Shown here: one piece after another, positions 25,701-37,700 of the stretch
Layout: every line of letters begins with the position of its first letter
Numbering within the stretch: the first letter of the stretch is position 1
Assembly: GCA_017893485.1 (NCBI GenBank)
Contig: JACEHZ010000372.1
Span: 1,488,001 to 1,552,000 of the forward strand
Source: Hemerocallis citrina
Lineage: Eukaryota; Streptophyta; Magnoliopsida; Asparagales; Asphodelaceae
Direction of reading: 5' to 3'
Length of the DNA: 64,000 bases
Position numbers and translations under genes: made by a program
The notes under the pieces: model-generated
Databases searched by the model: none
The model's input: the letters and a program-made list of their open reading frames with translations, nothing else
What the model was told of the DNA's origin: nothing

Positions 25701-28700
25701 CCCGTACCCCATCGCCAGCAACCCCGAGCACCAGCCTCGCCCGTGTACCCCCAGCCTGCGACCACTGTCGACCACAGCCACCATCGCAGCCATCGATTGC
25801 TACCAGTACCGACTACCGCAGCCCTTAGGCTCTAGTGCGATTTGCTTCGAACCCCGGTATACTCTTTTCACTTTTCAAATATTTGTGTTATACTGCTTTA
25901 TCATCTCTATTATATTATCTAATTTATCTTTCGTTCACAAATATTAAGAGTGTGTTCTACTTGCCAATTAGTATACAAATTATCCTTGAATATTTTACAT
26001 GCTAAGAACAATTAAGTATTATTTTTGATTGATAGGATTGAACTATTAATTGGGATTGTTAAACTTAATTCAATTCTTGAAAATCCATCGAACCGATTAA
26101 CTGTTTTAATTTCTAACTTGAACCGCATTATATGTTAGTAAAATTAATCCTTTAAAATTCTTGGAAATTCTCTATTTAGGATTACGTTTTACATCACCTA
26201 CCCGTTACAGTTTTCAAGTTTCCTCAATTTTACAATGAACTTATGAACTATCAAATTTATTTTTATTTGTGTATATGATATGCAATGTAATGAAATCTTT
26301 TAAATTTTGACATTTTCTATAATTTTTCCCTTTATTTCTAGATTTTTATATATTTTTCTTTCGTCTTTACTTTTTTTTTAAATATGAACAATACAAAACC
26401 CTTTTTTTCTGTTGAAACCCCGTTTAAACGGAAAACAAAACTCAACGATGCCCAGCCATTTTGATCCTGTTTCCTTTTTTTTTAAACCCTGTTTCTAGGC
26501 TAGAAGGTAGTGATGTAGATTGACAACCAGATTGTAACAGCCATAGTGGACTTCATTGTTCAATTTTGCCTCAGCTAAGACTGTCTAGAATCCCGATAGT
26601 TGCAGGTTTAGTTTCCATTCATATGTACCATACATGATTAGTCACAAAAATCTTCCACAAGCCATAAATTATACAGTAAAAAAGGCAACAAGAACTAGTA
26701 TCTTCCGATATTTAATCTGAACACTTGCTTAATAAACATCCTGGTTACACTGAATGTTATCATGCTTATTTTTTTCACCACATATACCACCGGCTGAATA
26801 TGTTTTCAGTTTCCAACAATATCTAGTGTTACCATTACTCTAAAATTTTGATGAAGTATGTTTGTGGCAACAGAAAAAACTGAGCAATTAAGTGAGATCT
26901 AGATCATATTCAGTTCACTTTTTGGTTTCATTTAAATGGTAATGAATATAAGAAAACAATAAACATACGAATTTGAATGTTATACAATATCAAAGAGCAA
27001 TAAATCACCTTGTTGCAATTAGATTTCACAGTTAAAGTTTGTAATGTCTGAGCAAAGTGACTTTATAGAAAAAAAAGCAATAAAAATAAAAAATAAATAA
27101 ATAAATAAATAAACCTTGTAAATTTATCATTTAGATAATTTCATTTAGCATATTTTGTAAAGGTAGTGTTCTTTGCTAGAGAAATATAGAGATAGACACC
27201 TAACAGATAAAATATAATAAATATGACACGTAAGGTCTCAGAAGAAAAGAAAAAAAAAGCTCGCAAAATCCACGCTTGTCCATGCTTTAGAAATGGAACT
27301 GAGTGGCTTAACCTTGCCTCAAAGAGTTGAAACAAATTTTATCTCCTCAGATAGCATTTTTATTGACATATATAAAATTCTATAACAACAAGCCTTATAC
27401 CAAAACTTTGAGGGTCAGCTACACGAACCCTTCCCCGTTATCTTTGATTCCTTGCATGTATAGATGATACTATTTTTTATGTTAGCTGTCAGCTAGCTAA
27501 CACAACCGTCCAAATTTTCCCTGGCGTGTTGTTGTTATTTAAAATTCTGATTTTTATTCTAAATTTTGTTATATCGGTTATTTGGTATCCCAATTTTTTC
27601 CTTCATTATGAGTCACTCGGGATTTTTTTAGTTATGTAATTTTTTAATAATTTAAAAAACATATTGACGTCTATTGCCTTCAAAATCTCCTAATCGCCAG
27701 CCCCTGCTTTTCTTTCCACATTTCACAACTTTGCCAAGGAGTTGAAGTTTGTCCAACTTCATCCATTTAGTATAACACCCCGTATCTTAAGAGTATATAT
27801 ATAATATTATATGGAAAAAGATATAATAATATATATATAATAGTAAATAGAATATATTAGTGGGCCTATAGGAAAAAGTTTATGGGCTAGTGTGTTTAGA
27901 AGTATTAAATTGGGCCATTATGGGTTGGAGGGTGGCTACACTTGTTGAAGTGGGCCGGGTGCTATGCTGTGCTGTGAATGTGTGTGAGAATGCACATGGA
28001 ATGCACGTGATGGAGCATTGCTTGAATTGGTTTGGGAATAAGACTTGATCCCATATCGGTGGGGTAAAAAAAAGAAATGTGTGAGTTAAATAATTAGGCT
28101 CATGATCAAGAGGTACCAAATAAGCTATAGCACATTTTGTGAGGCAAGCCTGTGGTGGGCAATTGTTAGGATCTATTTTTTGCATGCGCGCACGTGTAGT
28201 CACGTGCGCAGCTGAGCGGGGATCAAGGCGTTACATTTAATATCTGTGAAAATCTCTGCAATTAAACTAAAACTTCGAAGTTGTAAAGGGGTTGAGGAAA
28301 ATTGCACTTGTATTCTAACACACCCCCTCAGGTCGAGAGCCCATTTTTTTATGGGGCCAAAGAAACGAGATAAATGCTCAACAAATAGTGGACCGCGACC
28401 TGGACTATACGCAATGGTATTTTTTAAATCGCATTTAAATTGTGTAGCCGGTGGAATTCGAACCTAGGTTGCTCTGATACCATGTGAAAGTCCCAGCCAC
28501 TAAGCTAAAACTTCAAAGTTGTAGAAGGGTTGAAGAAAATTGTACTTGTATTCTAACACGCCCCCTCAGGTCGAGAGCCCATTTTTTATGGGCAAAAGAA
28601 ATAAGATAAGTGTCCAACAAATTATGAGCCGAGATCTGGACTATATGCAGCGGTATTTTTTTTAAATCCGCATTTAAATTGCATAGCCGGTGAGATTCGA

Positions 28701-31700
28701 ACCTGAGTTGCTCTGATACCATGTGAAAATCTCTTCCACTAAGCTAAAACTTCGAAGTCATAGAAGGGATGAGGAAAATTGCACTTGTATTCTAATAATA
28801 TCATATGAAACCCTACTCTCATATAATAACTCTTGCTCATCAGTATCTTTTGACTTCAAATTTCTTTTACCGTGTTTAATATTTTCTTTTATCAAGTACC
28901 TGTACACAAAAATTGCCACACAACACCCTTTACAAGGAAAAGTCAAGTAAATGAAGTAGAAAGAGAGTAAGCAAAGAAACACAAAAGAAATCGAAAGAAG
29001 AGGCGGCTTACGATGCTTGCAAAGGAAAACGCAATGAAAACAGCAAGAACTATAATTTTAACTCCAAGAATGTCAAGCACAGGTGCATGGATTTCCTGCA
29101 ATGAAACAAATAAGAATGATGTGAGATTACTTCAAATGTTAGAATCCTCATTAATGGGTTAAGATTTACAAAACTATTAATCTATACAACTATAAAAAAG
29201 TAATCTGTTTGGAATATTCTTGAAAGATTTCTTAGGTCTAGAGAGGATCTGGATCACTAGATTCTACCATTATTTGTTAAAGTTCATGATCTAACCGATC
29301 TATGATCGGATAGTTTTTACAAAGTATATATATATATTTTTATAAATAAACCACAATTCAAATCCAAAAAACCCACTATTTCCCTCTAAAGGTTAAATCC
29401 ACCCACAATTGCTATCTGAACAGAAAGTACACCCACAACCTCTCTCTTAATACTAAAAGTAGTTATGGAAAGTGTAACCAGGTAGAGATGGCAAAATTCT
29501 AACAAAACTCCAGTTTTGAAACTAAGAGAATTTCAACATTATTTTGAATTTTTATCAACATGGAAAATTAATTCCTCACATTTATTTAATAATTATTTTC
29601 TTATATAATGAAACCCTAACATATAATAATTATCACTCATCAGTATTTTTGTATTTTTTTTCTTCAAATTTCTATAAAGAAATAATAAGAAAAATATCAC
29701 ACCTAATTTTTTAATCTTATTCATTACTTCTTTTTGGTATATTGCTTGTATCCGTGCATTGCCCGCTTGCATTATATTAGTATTTCCTGAAATATCTAGT
29801 TGATAACTCATACTAAATACTAAATTCTTTATTGAAACACGACAAAATGAAAATTATGCCAGTACCACAAGTTTAATGCTGTTGACTTTAACAACCAAAC
29901 AAGTTGTTACCTCCAAAAAGACAAGCCTCACAAATTATCTCATCTACACTTCAAGGCACAGATGTTCCATAAAGAATTTAAGATTAGGAAATTTTCCCTC
30001 TCCACATCCTGCTATGAAAACCCAGTATCGGTTCCGTATTGGTTTCAAATTATATTATTAATTTTAATATTCTCTAGGGTATCAACTGGGTGTGTCAGAC
30101 TTTTTGGTATTGGCTTTGCAAAGTACTTAAAAAGTGAAGTTACAATTCTAAAATAGAAAGCAAACATTCAATGGATAATTATGGTTATATGATAATAACA
30201 GATTATACTTATATTCTTGTATCTACTTTCATTTTCGTGTTATATATATATATATGGGGGCCCTTCGGTTGCAAACGGAACTGCGTCTGAACGGCAACAG
30301 TTCACACGCAGTTCGCACCAAGTCCATTCGCAACTGAATGGCCCACCATGATCCAAAGAGAAATTTCGATTGGGACATTATTTGAAAGATCCGAACCGTT
30401 AATTTTGATCTACATGACTAAATTAGTCTATGGATGAGAAAATTTTACAGGACGACCTAAACTTGGAAAATTTTTATAGAATGACTATTAGACCAACAAT
30501 GATATAAGGAGCAGGGTGTTGGGTAACCAAGAAACAACAAGTCCAAAAAATGAGTGTAACAGAGATGAGGATACTAAGATGGATGTATGATAAAACCAGA
30601 AAGTATAGAATTATAAACGAGCATATATGAGACATGATAAAAGTAGCTCCTATCCAAGATAAATTAAGAGAGAATCGCCTCAGGTGATTTGGACATGTCG
30701 CACGTAGACCTAGTAGTGCCCCCATTAGAAAGAGTGATTTGATCAAAATTGAGGGTAGAGTTAGGGGTAGGGGAAGACCTAAACTTACTTATGTGGATAC
30801 TGTGAGAAAAGATATAATAGCTTATAGTCTTACAGAAGATAGTGCGCTAAACCGAGTAGAATAGGAAAACCATGATTCATGTGGCCAACCCCAACTAGTT
30901 GGGAAAAAAGCTTTGTTGTTGTTGTTGATGATGATGATGAGAAATTAAGTCGTTTAAGATTCATTTGCCCATGCATTGAAAATGTTACAACTTGAATGGA
31001 TGAAAATCGTTATTTTTTATAATGACATGATGCATGGACAAATGAATTTCAAATGACTTGATTTTATATTTCTAGACTAATTTAGTAATGTTAAATAATG
31101 TGAATGGTTCGGATCATCCATATGATGGATATGTGTGGAGTTCTCATGAACATTATCGTGAGAACGGTTCTCACCCGATCACTTTTCTGAAGTACACCTT
31201 GAAAATTATGATTTATAAATTATAAAATTTACTATTTATAGAAAAACTTTACGCCACAAAGTTTGGAATCAATATCAGCCCATACAGAGATGCATTGGGC
31301 AAGTCGGATTGGAAATTTGGCTAACACTCCCGAGATGTCTGATATTACTGAGAAAGCTGATAAGATACCACCCTACATTTATATACTACACATATACTTA
31401 AAAATATTTTTTCATTGTGCTCACTTGATCATGGTTCTTCCATCTGTTGTTCATAGTATACCTACTCAATGGCAATAGCACAAATAAACAGGCTATGTGG
31501 CCTCCGTTTCAATTACTTATAATCGACAAATACCAAGATTTTAGGCAACCATCCTATTGGATGGGCCAAAAACCGAGATGAACTCAATGAACAGTCCACA
31601 TTACTGAACTTTTTCACCCCTCCTCTGAACCACGAACCAGATCTCGTTATCTAATTCTTGGTGAGTTCGTGATCCTTACCTCTTAAAGTAGCGATCTGCC

Positions 31701-34700
31701 AACGGTTTTTTCCGTATCTTCAAAATGAATATCTTCATTCATTAAACCATCAACTTGTCTTTAAACTCTCTTCAGTCCGTCATTGAGTATAATTTTATTA
31801 TTAATCTAATATTTAGAAATGCAGGTAACTAATAATTTTATCTCTCACTTATGTCTACACACACAAATATAACCCAAATGAGTGTCCCGACTAATCCTAC
31901 TCCTCCTTACCCTGTCCTTTTTAAGGTACTGTTCCAAATCTTGTACCCATACCACAAACCGTAATGTACTGCTAACCTAGTAATATTGGTATATTCTTGG
32001 TCGGCGCTTAGTACCTTACTCTGACCCTTCTCCTCTCCTATCACCCCACTTTTCTGAAACTAAATCGGGGTAAAAGAAAATATATCTGACTTTTGTATGC
32101 ATTCTCTCTCTCATGCCATCCAGAAAGGAGTGAGCTTTCTTGTAGACTGTGGCACCTTAACCAGGAAATATGTGAATCCAAGAGTATTAAGAAACTCAGT
32201 TTCAAAGTTTCTTTGAAGCATTTCCAATGAACATGTAATTCTACCAGCCCCAATTTGACGGGAAAAACATTACATGAAGAATATGATGCCATTGCATAAA
32301 CAGGCATATGATTAGTGCATGCATACACCATATTATGGAGTAAGCAACAAAATATAAATAAGAATTAGGCATAAAGAGAGACAATTCTGAACACTGCTAT
32401 GATCACAACCTTTGTGCACAACTACACTCCAGTACTTAATGTGCTGCAGTCTCAATCATTGCATGGATCCCTAGAAATGCAAGGGAAGGAGATTGAGCAG
32501 CATTAGGACCCAGAGTGTAGTTAGTGCAAAGGTTGTGCACACACCATTACCCAATGTTATAAGAAACCATTGCCATAAAAAGGATGATCTAGATCTCACC
32601 TTCATATAACGCTCAATTAATCCAACTTTTCTTTGATCATCGCCTAAAAATTACAGATGAATAGGAGATTGAAATCAAATCTGCACATAAATTAGAAGAC
32701 CAACCAATATATTCATTGTGTACCTTTGTTAGAGTCATGTGATAACGGAAGTTTAAGACAAGGAACACAGTCAATCCTATTATCTTCAGCACGTAGAAAG
32801 TCGAGGACTATAAGGGCAACAAATGCTGTTACTTGCAAAAGGAAGTCCAAAAGAACAGCCAGTGCTGCACAGAAAAAAGAGTATCCTGTAACAAACGCAG
32901 TTCGGAACTTTTTGACAGTATATTTTAATGAATTGAGTTGTGATCTAACCAGCAAACATTGAGAATACACGGCAGGCTGGCATCGGAATAAAACTACCAA
33001 CTGCAAAGGCTAGAACTTCAGACAGACTAGCAAGAGTTATAGAGGGTCCAACTTCTGCAAGTGCATTACTTACTCTCCCTTCTAAAGGTAAATCTTGAGG
33101 CTGCCGTTTAACAGCATGCACTAGGATACACATATTATCCACCCCAACCTAATAGACCATGGCACTGCTAAATAATTAATATGAAAAAACAAGTAAATGA
33201 TAACTGGCTTTTTTATTTTATATAGCAAGCATCCGGTAATTATGTTGACATTAAAAACCAAATCTAATATATATTTTGCTTCTCTGAAGCGAAGCATGGC
33301 AATACTAAAAAGTAGTTTGGTATATATATATAATATTTACGATTACCAACTTAGTTGAACAAAAACTTCAAATATAAGTGTTGGAAACTACTGGTTTATA
33401 TGTTAACACGAATAGTGTCAAAGAACGTGAGTACACGTGTTTTTTACTGGTTAGTTGTTTAAATTTATAGTTTCGTAGAAAATCCTATAGGCTTGTAGAA
33501 TATCATAAGAACTAAGTCCATTTTGACCACTGGTTTTGATTTTATTTGATTTATGTTTAATGGGAATGCCTTTTCAAGTGTGTAAATTAAAGTTGCTTAA
33601 AGGGACCATTGGTTGGTCTTCGTATAAAACAGCGTTATATGATTTATGTTTTATACAAAGAGTTGCTTAAAGGGAATGCCTTTTCAAGTGTGTAAATTAA
33701 AGGATTATGAGAGCAAACTCACCGCTAAAACAAGAAAAGGGATAACTTCCATTATAATCAGAGTTGATTTTACTCCAACTGCGCTAAAGAATCCAATTGA
33801 TCCAAGAACAGAGAGCATGACAACCACCACCCCTGACAGGCCAAGTAGTACCTGAAATTCATATTCGTGGAACGAACGCAGAAGTTCTAAATATATTTGC
33901 CAGAATAACAAATTGTATAATTACAGCCTTAACATATGAAAGAAAAATTAGAAATTAGAAAATAAACATAAATAATTTTCCTAATTTTAGTAGAGAGGAC
34001 TCTGAAAAAAGAATCCATATGTCATTTAACATTGTTTGCAGAATAACTGACTCCATTAAGGTGCATGGATAGCCTAGTCAGAGTATTAAGACTTCAAGGA
34101 AAACATCACGTGGATAACAAGTGCCTAAGGAAAGTCACAACAAAATCTGCAGAGGTCTCTAACTCTCTGATATGCCTAGAAGGAGAAAATAATCCACACC
34201 AGATGCCTCTTGTAAGTATTGCTCGAATGTGAAACAGTGTAGTATGTGCAAGCTAGCAGAAGAAGATCATAGGTATTCTTACTTTTGAACAAGGTTACAT
34301 GCATGATGGAGCATATTTAGATTTTCTTTAATTCATCATCTCATAGAAAATAAATTAAAAAACAGTGAGTCAAGCCCCCATGTGGTGGACATGAGAAATA
34401 AATTAATAACCTTGTGGACTCCATAATGCTGTTGATTCCCAAAGTTTATTTCTATTTGACCTTTTCACCCACAGGCCATATCTACTTCTTCTTACAAGAA
34501 CTGATACTCTCTTTCTTTGAATCTATATATTTCAAAGAATAAAATGCACAGTTAAGGAGGGAGCAGAGAGGAGAAAACTTTCAGTTGGGGTGTACTAGAT
34601 CTGATATGGAGCCTCCCCTTATATAGCCATCCATTGCTCAATTTGGCATCTTTGCTTTGAATTTTGTATTGTCAAATCTTGAACATTACATGTTCTAGTT

Positions 34701-37700
34701 CAAAGGAGACAAAGTCTATTACTCAAATCAAATGTGCTTGAGTTTGCCAATAGAATAGAGTGCTTATGTTGTCTTCCATTCTTAATGGGTTAAATCTTCA
34801 CACAATGTCTTTGAAGTTGAAGGAGACTGGATTGAGGAGCAAGATAATGGTTCATGATGCATGGACTGGAAAAGGGTACCGGGAAATTTGATATTCTAGA
34901 ATTGTAGTGCCGTATGAAGGATGCCTCCAACCCCTCCTTCCATGCAATATTTGGTGTGGGAAAAGTCCTATCTATAGTTGGAGAGTGTAGATTGGACAAC
35001 AGATAAATATGGTCAAAAATAGGGCAGCCAAAGAATCAGAATGAGTTAAAGAGTCATTCCAACCTACTTTTCAGCACATTTATCAGAGTTGCGCATGTCG
35101 AAGGCATCATGAAGTAAGGGTTCAATATAGTACATATATTTCAAAAATCCATGGCCATGGGATCACCGTATTAGGATTTACTTAATTTCTTTTCCTTATG
35201 CAACCTCATACCAGTTGGCATCAAATGGTACTGTACACTTGTTGCCTACATCTCACAAATTAATATGACTTTACATATGTTCATATAGAGAACTAAAAAT
35301 TCATATAACTGGACTGACTGAATGAGTGAAATTTAGGAATCGTAAACAATAAACAAAAATTTTAAAATAAAAGGAACCAATTCTACCCAATTTAAAAGTA
35401 AAGCATGACAAAAGAAAACTTAAAACAAAGCCTTAGAATTGAGGCAAGAAGATTTCCCACTTCTATAATGAAGCTAAATGATGAGGACATCACTTCGAGA
35501 CGATTTGGACGCTTCTATCAGCGCACACATCGTCTAAGATGGCTGTTCTATTAGCCTAGTATTTTTATTTCAGCATTCATATTTGTTTTTTTTTGTCAAT
35601 TTTAGCCATATGCAGTAGTTTTGCAATTTGCACCCTTTATTTTCTGCATTAGAATATTTTGGAGATTTGTATTGAGATTTTGTTCTGAGCCTATATATAC
35701 GCCTTGAGAATAATGAGAAGGTATGCTATTACTGATCAAAAAAATTACTGCATTGAGTTATTTTTCTGCATTCTTTTCTTGTGTGCGATACCATAAGAAA
35801 TTATTAGGGTTTGTGAAAAATCCTAGATCACATCTTCAAGTCCTAATCCTCAAATCTCTATCAAATCAGAAACCCATACTCCAAATCCCCAAGTCTCAAA
35901 AAACCCTAGCTCCAAATCCCTTCCTTCTCCACTTTGTTGTTGCTGCCCTTACCCACCACCGACGATGCCAGTGCCTCCGCAACCCACCTCACTGCCCCCA
36001 CGCTAACCTGCAACAACTCAGTAATAACTTGCTGCCCTGCCGCTCCCCTCTTGCTGTCGTCGACCACTCGAAGATCATGTTTTCATCTTCGACACTTTCC
36101 ATTGATTCTCGGTAAACTCTTTCCAGTTCTCCATTATTTGTGATACTGCTTTATCATCTCTAGAATATTATCTAAATTATCTATCGTCCACAAATATTAA
36201 GTGTGTGCTTCTACTTGCTAATTAGAGTACGAATCATTATTGACTATTTTACTTGCTAAGAAAGCCTAGATATAATTATTGATTGTTAGGATTGAATCTT
36301 TAATTGGGCTTGTTAAACTTATTCCATATCTTGAAAATCCATCAAACCAATTAATAGTTTAATTTCTAACTTAATCTGCATTACATGTTCATAAACGTAA
36401 TCTTTTAATATTCTTGGAAATTCTCTACTTAGGGTTAAGTTTACATCATTTTGGTATCAGAGAATAAGAGAACATTAGAGTTTGTGAGAAATCTTAAAAC
36501 ATTTTAGGGTTTGTGAGAAACTCTAATTATACCCCCAATTCCTATTAATTAAACCCTAAACCTAATATCTTTTCCCTCATCTCTTCAGCCACCACCCCGA
36601 CATCATCCCCTTGCCACCTCCCAACCCCGTCAACAACCCACTCCCCCACTGTCATCGCCTCCCCCCTTGCCCGTCGCCATCGACAACCCACGACGTCACC
36701 TCCCCCCTTCAATGTCGTCATCGTCAACCGCAACCCCCACCGTCATCTCCCTTCTTCACCCTCACCCTTCCGACCACCTCTATACCCTCCACCATCACAA
36801 CCGCATCCTTCCCCATTCCAAATCCCTTCAAAATCTGAAACCCTAAATTCCCCAAATTTCCAATTCAAAATCCTAAACCCTTATCCCCAAATCAACTCAG
36901 ATCCTTTTTTTTATTGCGACTTTTGATTGGGTGTTAGTTGTTGTTTGGTGTTGGGCAAGATTCAGATCCAACCGCTTCTTCCTTTCCGTCTGTGGCGGCA
37001 ACACGTTCATCGAACCCCGGTAACTTATTTCCATTCTCCTTTATTTGTGGTACCGCTTTTCATCTCTAAAATATTATTTGAATTATTTATCGCCCACAAA
37101 TATTGAGTGTGTGCTTCTACTTGCCGATTAGCGTACAAATCATTATTGAATATCTTACTTGCTAATAACACTTAAGTATATTTATTAATTGTTAGACTTG
37201 AATCATTAATTGGGGTTGTTAACTTACTTTATTTCTTGAAAATCCATCAAACCAATTATAAGTTTATTTTCTAACTTAATCAGTATTACATGGTAAACTT
37301 AATCTTTTAATATTTTTGGAAATTCTCTACTTAAGGTTAAGTTTACATCATTTTGGTATCAGGGTGAAGGTTTTTCAAAACCCTAGTTCTTACATCATTT
37401 AGTCATAATTTTTACATTCATTTAGGATTATTTTAGTCCATTTCAGATTTATTTATAAATAAATAAATCAAAACATTGGTGCAGTTAGGACACACTCTCA
37501 AATTTCAGCAAATACACGTCACCACGACCCCTAGTTTTCCACCGTTGGTGAATGCGTCTTCGCAGCACCATCACGAATCCCGAAGAGCCTTTCTTGTTGT
37601 TAGGGATTTCCCACCGAAAACTCCTCTCTAGGATCTTGTTGAGTTATTCGATACAATCAACACAAACTACCAAGTACACATGAGATCATACCAAACACAC

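Larger units (their letters stand above)
24770..26460. mobile_element. Possible hAT-like MITE split by solo LTR 3
   Basis: Sequence on both sides of the solo LTR is rich in AAATGGGTT / AACCC...GTTTAAAC motifs. The outer edges TAGGCATTGTTCC (left, ~24772) and the complement of GATGCCCAGCC (right, ~26455) are weakly inverted. No target duplication could be confirmed, so the boundaries are tentative. Confidence 0.35.
28245..28797 (-). mobile_element. TRIM element with three LTRs and two interiors
   Basis: Three 76 bp LTRs (28245-28320, 28483-28558, 28722-28797), reading TGTTAGAATACAAG...TTTTCACA on the minus strand, enclose two ~162-163 bp interiors. Each interior starts with primer-binding site TGGTATCAGAGC (complement of 28471-28482 and 28710-28721) and ends in purine tract CCTGAGGGGG(T/C)G. 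The perfect target duplication ATATC (28240-28244, 28798-28802) shows it inserted as, or recombined within, one unit. There is no coding capacity. Each interior also carries GGTTCGAATTCC/GGTTCGAATCTC beside the primer site. Confidence 0.9.

Noticed and set aside
25482..25835. 117-codon proline/serine-rich frame
   Set aside because: Low-complexity C-rich part of solo LTR 3.
28471..28482. Possible tRNA genes from TGGTATCAGAGC followed by GGTTCGAATTCC
   Set aside because: These are primer-binding-site and adjacent sequences of the TRIM; no cloverleaf could be drawn.
28245..28797. CRISPR-like array from regularly spaced 76 bp repeats
   Set aside because: Only three units, in a plant intron, with LTR ends, primer sites and a target duplication.
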